This document shows, in pieces, positions 33,264 to 41,610 of a stretch of 64,000 nt of DNA. Both the position numbers and the translations under genes were made by a program. The stretch is from SCTD01 sp963781675 (GTDB lineage: Bacteria; Actinomycetota; Actinomycetes; Mycobacteriales; SCTD01), in NCBI GenBank assembly GCA_963781675.1, contig CAWAGF010000001.1, positions 434,001-498,000 of the forward strand, given 5' to 3'. Numbering within the stretch: position 1 is the stretch's first letter; each line of letters starts with the position of its first letter. The notes below the pieces were generated by a model. It was not told the DNA's origin, did not search any database, and worked only from the letters and a program-made list of their open reading frames with translations.

Positions 33264-33292
33264 CTGACGGTGTCCTGAGCGACCGGTAGGGT
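33264..33292 (+). promoter_or_regulatory. Promoter of the SRP RNA gene
   Basis: -35 CTGACG (33264-33269), 17-bp spacer, -10 TAGGGT (33287-33292), and a start 8 nt later at G33301, the first base of the RNA. Confidence 0.65.
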
Positions 33293-33300
33293 CGTCGGCA

Positions 33301-33390
33301 GACCCCTCGTGCGGCGCCCATCCCGCTGAACCCCCCCAGGGCCGGAAGGCAGCAAGGGCAGGCAGGCTCTGGGCGGGTGTGCGGGGGGTC
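33301..33390 (+). ncRNA. ffs: Small (4.5S-type) signal recognition particle RNA
   Basis: The conserved Ffh-binding hairpin is unmistakable: GGCCGGAAGGCAGCAAGGGC at 33340-33359, with the GGAA tetraloop and the asymmetric AGCA loop. The ends pair (GACCCC at 33301 with GGGGTC at 33385-33390), giving a ~90-nt rod. It forms the SRP with Ffh for co-translational membrane targeting. It lies just before dnaX, a common actinobacterial order. Confidence 0.92.
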
Positions 33391-33415
33391 CTCTACGTCT
33401 GAGGGGGACTGCAGC

Positions 33416-35386
33416 GTGAGCCTGGCGCTCTACCGCAAGTACCGGCCCGGCGAGCTTCGCCGAGGTCATGGGCCAGGCCCACGTCACGGAGCCGCTGCGC
33501 CAGGCGCTGCTCGAACGGCCGGATCAGCCACGCCTACCTGTTCAGCGGCCCGCGCGGCTGCGGCAAGACGTCCAGCGCGCGGATCATGGCCCGCTCGCTG
33601 AACTGCGAGCAGGGCCCGACGCCGGACCCCTGCGGCACGTGCGACTCGTGCGTCGCGCTGGCCCCGAACGGCCCCGGCTCGCTCGACGTCATCGAGATCG
33701 ACGCGGCCTCGCACAACGGCGTGGACGACGCCCGCGACCTGCGCGAGCGGGCCTTCTTCGCGCCCGTCGTCCAGCCGCTTCAAGGTCTACATCATCGACG
33801 AGGCGCACATGGTCACGACGGCGGCGTTCAACGCGCTGCTGAAGCTGGTCGAGGAGCCGCCGGAGTTCGTGAAGTTCGTCTTCGCGACGACCGAGCCGGA
33901 GAACGTCCTGCAGACGATCCGGTCCCGCACGCACCACTACCCGTTCCGCCTGATGTCGCCCAAAGCGCTCACCGACCTGCTCACCGGGGTGGCGGGGTCC
34001 GAGGGCATCGCGGTCGACCCGACGGTCATCCCCCTGGTGGTGCGGGCGGCCGCCGGCTCCGCGCGCGACGGCCTGTCGATCCTCGACCAGGTGCTCGCCT
34101 CCGCCGGGCCGGACGGAGTGACCCGCGAGGGCGCGGCGGCGCTGCTCGGCGTCACCCCGGACGCGCTGCTCGACGGCATCGTCGACGCCTTCGCCGCGCA
34201 CGACGCGGGCGCGGTGTTCGGCCTGCTCGACCAGGTGATGGAGGGCGGGCACGACCCGCGGCGCTTCGCCACCGACGTGCTCGAGCGGCTGCGCGACCTC
34301 ATCGTGCTGGACGCCGTCCCGGACGCCGGCTCCACCGGGCTGCTCGAGTGCCCGGCCGACCAGCTCGAGCGGATGGGCCGGCAGGCGGTCGCGATGGGCA
34401 CCGCCGGGCTGTCCCGTGCCGCGGACCTGTTCCACGCCGGGCTGGTCGAGATGCGCGGCAAGACGACGCCCCGGCTGCTCCTCGAGCTGGTCTGCGCGCG
34501 GGTCCTGCTGCCGGCGACCACGGACGAGAGCAGCGCGGTGCTGGCCCGGCTGGAGCGGCTCGAGCGCCGGTTCGACATCGCCGGCGCCCCGGCGGCCACC
34601 GGTCCGACCGGGCCGCCGCCGGTGCCGACGACCCGTCCCACGCGACCCGCCGCGCCCGAGCAGTCCGGCGGCCCGACGCGCACCGCTGCCGACGCCGTGC
34701 AGGGTGACGCCCCGCTGCCGCCGGTGCTGCCCCCGCCGCCGGTGGCCGCCCCCGAGCCCGGCCCGCGCCCGCCGGTCCAGCCACCGCGCTCCGACCCGGC
34801 TCCGGTCGAGGCCGGGCCGGCCTGGCCCACCCCGGCCACGCTCGGCGCGGCGCCCCCGGCACCCGCCCCGGCCCAGCGCGGCGAGCCCCCGGCGGCGGCC
34901 ACCCCCGCCGCGGGCGGCATCGACGCGGCCGCCCTGCGGGCGGCGTGGGACACCGTGCTGGCCGCGGTGAAGGCCCGCAAGCGCACCGCGCACGCCCAGC
35001 TCGCGGACGCCACCGTCGCGCAGGTCACCGGCCGGACCCTCGTGCTGGCCTTCCAGCACGCCCCGATCCTGCGGCAGTTCCAGGCCGGCACCGGCGCGGA
35101 CGTGCTCAAGGAGGCGCTGCAGGAGACCCTGGGCGCCGACCTCGACCTGCGCTGCGTCCTGCACGAGTCGCTCGCGCCGCACGAGCCCGCCGGTGCGCCC
35201 CGCGCCCCGACGGCCGCACCGGCGCCGCCGCCCGTCGAGACCGGCTTCGCGCCGGGCGACGAGGCCGTTCCGGACGACCCGGACGCGCCCCAGGAGGCCG
35301 CCGCGCCGCGCGGGGAGGACGCTGCGCTGCGCCTGGTCGTCGACCAGCTCGGCGGCATGGTCGTCAGCACCTCCGGCGAGGACTGA
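33416..35386 (+). CDS. dnaX: DNA polymerase III gamma/tau subunit, frame broken three times
   Basis: Clamp-loader ATPase. Segments in successive frames read LALYRKYRP; EVMGQAHVTEPLRQALL; SGPRGCGKTSSARIMARSL (read as one after correction) with four zinc Cys in CEQGPTPDPCGTCDSC; and VYIIDEAHMVTTAAFNALLK, EPPEFVKFVFATTEPENVL (sensor-1 region). A long Pro/Ala-rich linker and a tau-like C-terminal domain follow. Extra bases lie near 33447-33452, 33513 and 33775-33778, all in the conserved N-terminal part and not at a programmed slippery site. The corrected length is 655 residues. GTG 33416 has GAGGGGG upstream. Confidence 0.9.
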
Positions 35387-35446
35387 GCCCGCCTCCGGCC
35401 GCACCCGTACGCTCCGCCCCACCACCCCGTACGCGAGGAGAGCCCG

Positions 35447-35779
35447 ATGCCCGGCCCCGGACAGCCGAACATGCAGCAGCTGATGAAGCAGGCGCAGAAG
35501 ATGCAGGCGCAGCTCATGGAGGCGCAGGCCAAGCTCGCCGAGACCGAGGTCTCCGGCAGCGCCGGCGGCGGGATGGTCACGGCGGTCGTCACCGGCTCCG
35601 GCGACGTCGTCAGCATCAAGATCGACCCCAAGGCCGTGGACCCGGACGACGTGGAGAGCCTGGAGGACCTCGTGGTCGCCGCGATCCGCGATGCGAGCGC
35701 CAACGCCCAGGAGCTCCAGCAGACGACGATGGGCCCGCTCGCCGGCGGGCTGGGCGGCCTCGGCCTCCCGGGGATGTAG
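35447..35779 (+). CDS. YbaB/EbfC nucleoid-associated protein
   Basis: 110 residues, standard size. MQQLMKQAQKMQAQLMEAQA is the long N-terminal helix, and the dimer core GMVTAVVTGSGDVVSIKIDP is intact; the Gly/Leu tail LAGGLGGLGLPGM is usual. It binds DNA as a dimer with tweezer-like helices. It lies in the conserved dnaX-ybaB-recR order, 10 bp before recR. ATG start with GAGGAG upstream. Confidence 0.95.
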   Translation: MPGPGQPNMQQLMKQAQKMQAQLMEAQAKLAETEVSGSAGGGMVTAVVTGSGDVVSIKIDPKAVDPDDVESLEDLVVAAIRDASANAQELQQTTMGPLAGGLGGLGLPGM

Positions 35780-35789
35780 TCCGCAGGAC

Positions 35790-36389
35790 ATGTACGAAGG
35801 CGCGGTCCAGGACCTCATCGACGAGCTCGGCCGGCTGCCCGGCGTCGGGCCGAAGAGCGCGCAGCGGATCGCCTTCCACCTGCTCGCCGCGGACCCGGCC
35901 GACGTGCGCCGGCTCGTCACCGCCCTCACCGAGGTCAAGGACAAGGTCCGCTTCTGCCGGATCTGCGGCAACGTCAGCGAGCAGGACGAGTGCCGCGTGT
36001 GCCGCGACCCGCGCCGCGACCTGTCGGTCATCTGCGTCGTCGAGGAGTCCAAGGACGTCGTGGCGATCGAGAAGACGCGCGAGTTCCGCGGCCGCTACCA
36101 CGTGCTCGGCGGCGCGATCAGCCCCATCGAGGGCATCGGGCCGGACGACCTGCGGGTGCGCGAGCTGATGGTCCGCCTGCAGGACGGCTCGGTCACCGAG
36201 CTCATCCTGGCGACCGACCCGAACCTGGAGGGCGAGGCGACCGCCACCTACCTCGCCCGGCTGATCGGCCCGATGGGGCTGCGCGTCACCCGGCTCGCCA
36301 GCGGTCTGCCCGTCGGGGGCGACCTGGAGTACGCGGACGAGGTCACCCTCGGCCGCGCTTTCGAAGGACGGAGGCAGGTCGATGTCTGA
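35790..36389 (+). CDS. recR: Recombination mediator protein RecR
   Basis: 199 residues, full length. Helix-hairpin-helix LGRLPGVGPKSAQRIAFHLL is at the N-terminus, followed by a zinc finger with CRIC and CRVC, then a Toprim domain with VVEESKDVVAIE and ILATDPNLEGEATATYLA. RecR with RecO loads RecA at gaps. The end overlaps the next gene by 8 bp. Confidence 0.96.
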   Translation: MYEGAVQDLIDELGRLPGVGPKSAQRIAFHLLAADPADVRRLVTALTEVKDKVRFCRICGNVSEQDECRVCRDPRRDLSVICVVEESKDVVAIEKTREFRGRYHVLGGAISPIEGIGPDDLRVRELMVRLQDGSVTELILATDPNLEGEATATYLARLIGPMGLRVTRLASGLPVGGDLEYADEVTLGRAFEGRRQVDV

Positions 36390-36945
36390 GCCGCTGGAGA
36401 TGGTCGACCCGGAGCCGCGGGAGGACCTGGAGCTCGCCACCGACGTGGCCCGCGACGTCCGCTCGTTCCTCGAGACGGTGGAGCTGGTCGCCTCCGGACG
36501 AGCCGGTGCGCAGGCCGTCGCCCTGCTGCTGCTGGACGTCGCGCAGATGTGCGTCGCCGGCGCGCACCTCGGCGCCCGCACGGACGTCATCCTCGACAGC
36601 AACGTCGAGCCGCTGCTCGACCCGCTGCCCGACCTCGACAAGGTGCGCGACGGCCTGGTGGAGCAGCTCGAGGCGATCGACGCCTACAGCGAGGTCTTCG
36701 ACCCGTACGACGACGAGCCGCCGGTGCCCTACCGCCTGTCGGACGACCTGGCCGAGATGACGAACGACCTGTTCCGCGGGCTGCTGCACTACGACGCCGG
36801 CCGCGGCCGGGAAGCGCTGTGGTGGTGGCAGTTCACCTACCTCAACAGCTGGGGCGGGTCGGCCGGCGCGGCGCTGCGGGCGCTGCAGAGCGTCGTCGCG
36901 CACGTCCGGCTGGACGCCGTCGAGGAGCCCCTGCCCGAGGACTGA
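36382..36945 (+). CDS. DUF5063 family protein
   Basis: 187 residues of an actinobacterial family regularly found after recR. ATDVARDVRSFLETVELVAS and the aromatic WWWQFTYLNSWGGSAGAALR near residue 150 are the conserved parts. All-helical prediction, function unknown; coupling to recR by an 8-bp overlap suggests joint expression. Confidence 0.8.
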   Translation: MSEPLEMVDPEPREDLELATDVARDVRSFLETVELVASGRAGAQAVALLLLDVAQMCVAGAHLGARTDVILDSNVEPLLDPLPDLDKVRDGLVEQLEAIDAYSEVFDPYDDEPPVPYRLSDDLAEMTNDLFRGLLHYDAGRGREALWWWQFTYLNSWGGSAGAALRALQSVVAHVRLDAVEEPLPED

Positions 36946-36948
36946 GCC

Positions 36949-37989
36949 TCAGGCGACCCGCTGCCCCCGGGGGAGCTTGCGGGTCGGGGTCCGCAGCCGC
37001 CGGCTGGTCAGCCACAGCGCCAGGCCGCCGAGCGCGACGTCGACGGCGAGCCCGGTCGGCCAGACGGGGTCGCCCGCCGGCTGCTCGTCGCGGTACTGCC
37101 CCGCCGGCAGCGGCTCGACGCGCAGGCTTCGCACCTGACGGCCGATCTGGCCGAGCGGGTCGAGGTCGGAGGCGCGCACGCCGACGCGGTCCTCGAGCTG
37201 CTCGTCGCTCTCGTCCGGGATCTGCGGCGCGGCGTCGGCGAGCACCACGAACGGGTTCGGCGCGAGCAGCCACCAGGTCCGGTCGGTGCGCGCCCGGGTG
37301 GACTCGTACGTCACCGGTCCGCTGACGCAGCCCTGCGACTCGCTGCCGGGCGGGCACTCGTTCTCGTACGACTGCTGCACCTTCTCGGCGGTGACGGCAG
37401 TGGCCAGGCCGAAGACGATGAGCGTGCCGATCGTCAGCGCGAACACCGAGACGTACGCCAGCACGCCGGAGGTCGTGGTGCGCGAGAGCACCGCGGACCA
37501 CCACAGCGAGGTGGCGCACACGGTGCCGAGCAGCAGCGCCAGCACGAGCGTGAGGACGACGACGCGGCTGAACGGCACGCCGTTCTGCGTCATCGCGTAG
37601 ACGACCAGCGGCGTCGTCAGCGCGAGGAACACCAGCGCGGTGCACCAGGCGGCCGCGAACTTCCCGAGGGTGATCTCGGCGGGCGACAGGCGGGTGACCT
37701 GCAGGGTGGCGAGGGTGCCGCGCTCGCGGTCGCCGTTGATCGACTGCGCGGCCAGCGCCGGCACGACGAGCAGCGCGAGGCCGAGCACGAAGAGCATGAG
37801 CCCGCCGTACAGCACGGTGCCCTTGAACCGGACGCTCTCGTCGGTGACCTGCGCGAGGCCGGCCGACAGCAGCGCGGTGAAGCCCAGCAGCACCAGGAAG
37901 AACGCGGCGAGCAGCCACTTCCAGCGGCCGGCCCGGATGCGCAGTCGGAACTCCTGGCGCGCGACCGTCACGATGCCGGACCCGGTCAA
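36949..37989 (-). CDS. ABC-2 type transporter permease
   Basis: 346 residues with about six membrane helices (WKWLLAAFFLVLLGFTALL at the N-terminus) and a ~120-residue extracytoplasmic loop before the last helix. GDRERGTLATLQVTRLSPAE is the cytoplasmic coupling motif of the ABC-2/NatB-like exporters. The start is probably the TTG at 37989, whose TTGA overlaps the ATPase stop and which follows GGAGGAGGGG. It pairs with the ATPase directly upstream; the substrate is unknown. Confidence 0.8.
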   Translation of the reverse strand: MTGSGIVTVARQEFRLRIRAGRWKWLLAAFFLVLLGFTALLSAGLAQVTDESVRFKGTVLYGGLMLFVLGLALLVVPALAAQSINGDRERGTLATLQVTRLSPAEITLGKFAAAWCTALVFLALTTPLVVYAMTQNGVPFSRVVVLTLVLALLLGTVCATSLWWSAVLSRTTTSGVLAYVSVFALTIGTLIVFGLATAVTAEKVQQSYENECPPGSESQGCVSGPVTYESTRARTDRTWWLLAPNPFVVLADAAPQIPDESDEQLEDRVGVRASDLDPLGQIGRQVRSLRVEPLPAGQYRDEQPAGDPVWPTGLAVDVALGGLALWLTSRRLRTPTRKLPRGQRVA

Positions 37990-38930
37990 CGCCCCTCCTC
38001 CGTCAGCTGCAGGTAGGCCGCCTCGAGCTGGCCGCCGAGCGGCTGGCACGCGACCACGGGCACGCCGTCGCCGACCAGCCCGCGCAGCAGCTCGGCCGCC
38101 GCCTCGTCCGACACCAGACGCACGTCGACGCCCGCCGGGGTCGGTGCGTCGAAGTCGTAGCCGTTGCGCTCCAGCGCGGCGAGCAGCGCCGGCACGTCGA
38201 GGCTGCGCAGCCGCCAGGGGCGCGCGACGGTCCCGGCCGGCAGCTGGTCGAGGCGGTGCTCCCCGACGGTCTGGCCGCGGTCGACGAAGACGACGCGGTC
38301 GGCCAGCTCCTCGAGGTCGCCGAGCAGGTGGCTGCTGACGAGGACCGCGACGCCGTCGCCGGCCAGCCGGCGCAGCAGCTCGCGCAGCTCGACGCGGCTG
38401 CGCGGGTCGAGCCCGCTGGCCGGCTCGTCGAGCAGCAGCACCTCCGGCTCGTGCACCAGTGCGCGCGCCAGCCCGAGCCGCTGCTTCTGCCCCCGGGACA
38501 TCGTGTGGACCGGGCGCTCGGCGTACTCCGGGAGGCGGGCCAGCTCCAGCAGCTCCAGCGCGCGGGACCGGGCGCGCGTGCGGCCGAGCCGGTACGCCTC
38601 GCCGAACAGCTCGAGGTACTCCCGCCCGGTGAGGTTGTCGTAGACGCCGAACACGTCGGGCGCCCAGCCCATCCGCGCGCGCACCGCGTCCGGCTCGGTC
38701 ACCGGGTCGTGGCCGGCGACGCGCACGTCACCCGCGTCCGGCACGAGCAGCGTCGCGAGGACCAGGAGCAGCGTCGTCTTGCCCGCGCCGTTCGGGCCGA
38801 CCAGCGCGGTCACCTCGCCGGGCAGCGCGGTGAGGTCGATCCCGCGCACGGCCTCGACCGGGCCGAAGGTGCGGCGCACGCCGCTCGCGACGACGCCGGT
38901 CCCGGAGCGCAGCAGGCGGTCCTCGGTCAC
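37986..38930 (-). CDS. ABC transporter ATP-binding protein
   Basis: 314 residues. Walker A VGPNGAGKTTLLL, Q-loop region, signature TMSRGQKQRLGLARALV (SRGQ in place of the usual SGGQ), Walker B VLLLDEPASGLDP and switch SSHLLGDLEEL are all present. The C-terminal ~90 residues form the extra domain of ABC-2 exporter ATPases. It would power the permease encoded next. GTG start with TAGGGT 6 nt upstream. Confidence 0.88.
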   Translation of the reverse strand: MTEDRLLRSGTGVVASGVRRTFGPVEAVRGIDLTALPGEVTALVGPNGAGKTTLLLVLATLLVPDAGDVRVAGHDPVTEPDAVRARMGWAPDVFGVYDNLTGREYLELFGEAYRLGRTRARSRALELLELARLPEYAERPVHTMSRGQKQRLGLARALVHEPEVLLLDEPASGLDPRSRVELRELLRRLAGDGVAVLVSSHLLGDLEELADRVVFVDRGQTVGEHRLDQLPAGTVARPWRLRSLDVPALLAALERNGYDFDAPTPAGVDVRLVSDEAAAELLRGLVGDGVPVVACQPLGGQLEAAYLQLTEEGR

Positions 38931-38936
38931 GGGCGG

Positions 38937-38942
38937 ACCCTA
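38937..38942 (-). promoter_or_regulatory. -10 hexamer of the ABC transporter operon
   Basis: TAGGGT on the minus strand, 6 nt before the GTG at 38930. Confidence 0.5.
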
Positions 38943-38944
38943 GG

Positions 38945-38958
38945 GCAGGAACTCCTGC
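38945..38958. promoter_or_regulatory. Operator-like palindrome GCAGGA-AC-TCCTGC
   Basis: A perfect 6-bp inverted repeat with a 2-nt centre, 2 bp upstream of the -10 hexamer of the ABC transporter operon; positioned to block or help RNA polymerase. Confidence 0.35.
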
Positions 38959-39033
38959 TCGTGGTCTGGACAGGCGGCACGAAGGCGATCACAGTGCGAA
39001 GCGCACGTCGGACGACGCCGGGGAGGGCGCACG

Positions 39034-39279
39034 ATGGCCAGGTTCATGGACTTCCACGAAGACCTCAAGCTGCCGCAGCAGGCCATCGACGAGATCGGCA
39101 GAGGCGCCAAGGCGGGTGAGGCCGACCAGTTCGGCGTCCGTCAGGTCGAGCTGTTCCACAACCCGGACGGCAAGGTCTACTGCTTGCTCGAGGCGCCGGA
39201 CGAGCAGGCCGTGCGTGACCACCACGCGGCGCTCGACGTGCCGTGCGGTGAGGTTCACCGGGTCGACAGCCTGCTCTGA
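39034..39279 (+). CDS. DUF4242 / SCO4226-like nickel-binding protein
   Basis: 81 residues, ferredoxin-like alpha/beta fold. FMDFHEDLKLPQQAIDEI, VRQVELFHNPDGKVYCLLEA and EQAVRDHHAALDVPCGEVHR match the DUF4242 family, whose Streptomyces member SCO4226 binds nickel. His and Cys residues needed for metal binding are present. The physiological role is not established. It lies 28 bp before lysC, which has its own promoter hexamer. Confidence 0.75.
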   Translation: MARFMDFHEDLKLPQQAIDEIGRGAKAGEADQFGVRQVELFHNPDGKVYCLLEAPDEQAVRDHHAALDVPCGEVHRVDSLL

Positions 39280-39295
39280 CAGGCGTCGCCCCCAG

Positions 39296-39301
39296 TAGGC
39301 T
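39296..39301 (+). promoter_or_regulatory. -10 hexamer of lysC
   Basis: TAGGCT, 6 nt before the ATG at 39308. Confidence 0.5.
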
Positions 39302-39307
39302 CGTCGC

Positions 39308-40564
39308 ATGGGCCTCGTCGTGCAGAAGTACGGCGGCTCGTCGGTCTCCGACGCCGAGCGCATCAAGCGCGTGGCCGAGCGCATCGTCGCCACCAAGAAG
39401 GCCGGCCACGACGTCTGCGTCGTCGTCAGCGCGATGGGCGACACCACCGACGAGCTGCTCGACCTCGCGCAGCAGGTGTCGCCGCTGCCCCCGGGCCGCG
39501 AGCTGGACATGCTGCTCACGGCCGGCGAGCGCATCTCGATGGCGCTGCTCGCGATGGCGATCCAGTCGCTCGGCCTGTCGGCGCGCAGCTTCACCGGCAG
39601 CCAGGCCGGCGTCATCACCGACTCCACGCACGGCAAGGCGCGCATCATCGACGTGACGCCGGGCCGCATCACGACCGCGCTCGGCGAGGGCCACATCGCG
39701 ATCGTGGCCGGCTTCCAGGGCGTCAGCCAGGACAGCAAGGACATCACCACGCTCGGCCGCGGGGGGTCCGACACGACCGCCGTCGCGCTGGCGGCCGCGC
39801 TGAAGGCCGAGGTGTGCGAGATCTACAGCGACGTCGACGGCGTCTACACCGCCGACCCGCGCATCGTCCCGAACGCCAAGCACCTGCCGACCGTCTCGTA
39901 CGAGGAGATGCTCGAGCTCGCCGCGTCCGGCGCGAAGATCCTGCACCTGCGCTGCGTGGAGTACGCCCGCCGCTACGACGTCCCGCTCGTCGTCCGCTCG
40001 TCGTTCAGCCAGAAGCCCGGCACGTTGATCACAGGAGACCCCGTGGAGCAGGCCATCATCAGCGGGGTCGCGCACGACCTGTCCGAGGCGCGGGTGACCG
40101 TCGTCGGGGTGCCGGACAAGCCCGGCGAGGCGGCGGCCATCTTCCGCGCCGTCGCCGACGCCGAGGTCAACATCGACATGATCGTGCAGAACGTCTCCGG
40201 CGCGACCGACCGCACCGACATCTCCTTCACGCTGCCCAAGAGCGACCTGGCGACGGCGATGTCCGCGCTGTCGAAGCTGCAGGCCGCGGTCGGCTTCGAG
40301 TCGCTGCTCTCCGACGAGCACATCGGCAAGGTGTCGCTCGTCGGCGCCGGCATGAAGAGCCACCCGGGCGTCACGGCCACCTTCTTCGAGGCGCTGGCCG
40401 AGGGCAGCATCAACGCCGAGGCGATCAGCACCTCCGAGATCCGCATCTCCGTCGTCTGCCGCGACACCGACGTCCCGAACGCCGTCCGCGCCGTGCACGA
40501 CGCCTTCGAGCTCGGCAGCGCCGACGGCGAGGGCGCCACCGTCTACGCCGGGACCGGGCGCTAG
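39308..40564 (+). CDS. lysC: Aspartate kinase
   Basis: 418 residues. It phosphorylates aspartate, the first step to lysine, threonine, methionine and diaminopimelate. VVQKYGGSSVSDAERIKRVA and LGRGGSDTTAVALAAALKAE mark the kinase domain, followed by two ACT domains (VPDKPGEAAAIFRAVADAEV; VGAGMKSHPGVTATFFEAL) for feedback inhibition. An internal in-frame GTG at 40043 (codon 246) has AGGAG 5 nt upstream, in the place where C. glutamicum LysC starts its separate beta subunit. asd follows after 20 bp with its own -10 hexamer. Confidence 0.96.
   Translation: MGLVVQKYGGSSVSDAERIKRVAERIVATKKAGHDVCVVVSAMGDTTDELLDLAQQVSPLPPGRELDMLLTAGERISMALLAMAIQSLGLSARSFTGSQAGVITDSTHGKARIIDVTPGRITTALGEGHIAIVAGFQGVSQDSKDITTLGRGGSDTTAVALAAALKAEVCEIYSDVDGVYTADPRIVPNAKHLPTVSYEEMLELAASGAKILHLRCVEYARRYDVPLVVRSSFSQKPGTLITGDPVEQAIISGVAHDLSEARVTVVGVPDKPGEAAAIFRAVADAEVNIDMIVQNVSGATDRTDISFTLPKSDLATAMSALSKLQAAVGFESLLSDEHIGKVSLVGAGMKSHPGVTATFFEALAEGSINAEAISTSEIRISVVCRDTDVPNAVRAVHDAFELGSADGEGATVYAGTGR
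40031..40045 (+). promoter_or_regulatory. Internal ribosome site and GTG for a LysC beta subunit
   Basis: ACAGGAGACCCCGTG: Shine-Dalgarno AGGAG, 5-nt spacer, in-frame GTG at 40043. The predicted product would be residues 246-418, the two ACT domains. Confidence 0.55.
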
Positions 40565-40571
40565 CCGCTCG

Positions 40572-40577
40572 TAGACT
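40572..40577 (+). promoter_or_regulatory. -10 hexamer of asd
   Basis: TAGACT, 7 nt before the ATG at 40585. Confidence 0.4.
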
Positions 40578-40584
40578 CGCCCCC

Positions 40585-41610
40585 ATGACAACTGTGGGGG
40601 TCGTCGGCGCCACCGGCCAGGTCGGCGCGGTCATGCTGCGCCTGCTCGAGGAGCGGGACGTCCCGCTCGACGCGCTGCGGCTGTTCGCCTCCGCGCGCTC
40701 CGCCGGCACCACGCTGACGTTCCGCGGGCAGCAGATCACCGTCGAGGACGCCTCGACCGCCGACGTGGCGGGGCTCGACCTCGCGCTGTTCTCCGCGGGC
40801 GGCGCCACCTCGAAGGAGCTCGCCCCGCGCTACGCCGCGGCCGGTGCCACGGTCATCGACAACAGCAGCGCCTGGCGCATGGACCCCGACGTCCCGCTGG
40901 TCGTCAGCGAGGTCAACCCCGAGGCGCTCGCCGACGCGCGCAAGGGCATCGTCGCCAACCCCAACTGCACGACCATGGCCGCGATGCCGGTGCTCAAGCC
41001 GCTGCACGACGCGGCCGGGCTGGTCCGCGTGATCGCCTCGACCTACCAGGCGGTCTCGGGCTCGGGGCTGGCCGGCGTCGAGGAGCTCGACGGCCAGGTC
41101 CGCAAGACCGCGGACGTCGCGACCGCGCTGGTGCACGACGGCTCGGCGGTCGACTTCCCGGCGCCGGTCAAGTACGTCGCGCCGATCGCCTTCAACGTGC
41201 TGCCGATGGCCGGCTCGGTCGTGGACGACGGGTCGTACGAGACCGACGAGGAGCAGAAGCTCCGCAACGAGAGCCGCAAGATCCTGGGGATCCCGGACCT
41301 GCGGGTCAGCGGGACGTGCGTGCGCGTCCCGGTGTTCACCGGCCACTCGCTGTCGCTCAACGTGCAGCTCGCCCGTCCGCTGTCGGTCGCCGAGGCCACT
41401 GAGCTGCTGCGGGGCGCTCCCGGCGTCGAGCTGGCCGACGTGCCGAACCCGCTGCTGGCCGCCGGCCGCGACCCGTCCTACGTCGGACGGCTGCGCCAGG
41501 ACGGCGAGGACGGCCTCGCTCTGTTCGTGAGCAACGACAACCTTCGCAAGGGCGCCGCGCTGAACGCGGTGCAGATCGCCGAGCTGCTGCTGGGTAGGAC
41601 GAGCGCATGA
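40585..41610 (+). CDS. asd: Aspartate-semialdehyde dehydrogenase
   Basis: 341 residues, the enzyme after LysC. NADP-binding VGVVGATGQVGAVMLRLL is at the N-terminus, the catalytic Cys lies in ANPNCTTMAAMPVL (near residue 130), and FTGHSLSLNVQL contains the substrate-binding His. The last bases overlap the start of a Ser/Thr kinase gene (ATGA). Confidence 0.96.
   Translation: MTTVGVVGATGQVGAVMLRLLEERDVPLDALRLFASARSAGTTLTFRGQQITVEDASTADVAGLDLALFSAGGATSKELAPRYAAAGATVIDNSSAWRMDPDVPLVVSEVNPEALADARKGIVANPNCTTMAAMPVLKPLHDAAGLVRVIASTYQAVSGSGLAGVEELDGQVRKTADVATALVHDGSAVDFPAPVKYVAPIAFNVLPMAGSVVDDGSYETDEEQKLRNESRKILGIPDLRVSGTCVRVPVFTGHSLSLNVQLARPLSVAEATELLRGAPGVELADVPNPLLAAGRDPSYVGRLRQDGEDGLALFVSNDNLRKGAALNAVQIAELLLGRTSA

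Noticed and set aside
33186..33278. A short open frame ending before the SRP RNA promoter
   Set aside because: It has no ribosome site and runs into the SRP RNA promoter region; the coding look is explained by GC composition.
33416..33780. Programmed frameshifting in dnaX
   Set aside because: The three shifts lie in the conserved ATPase part, not before the tau-specific region, have no slippery heptamer, and the same kind of insertion hits six unrelated genes.
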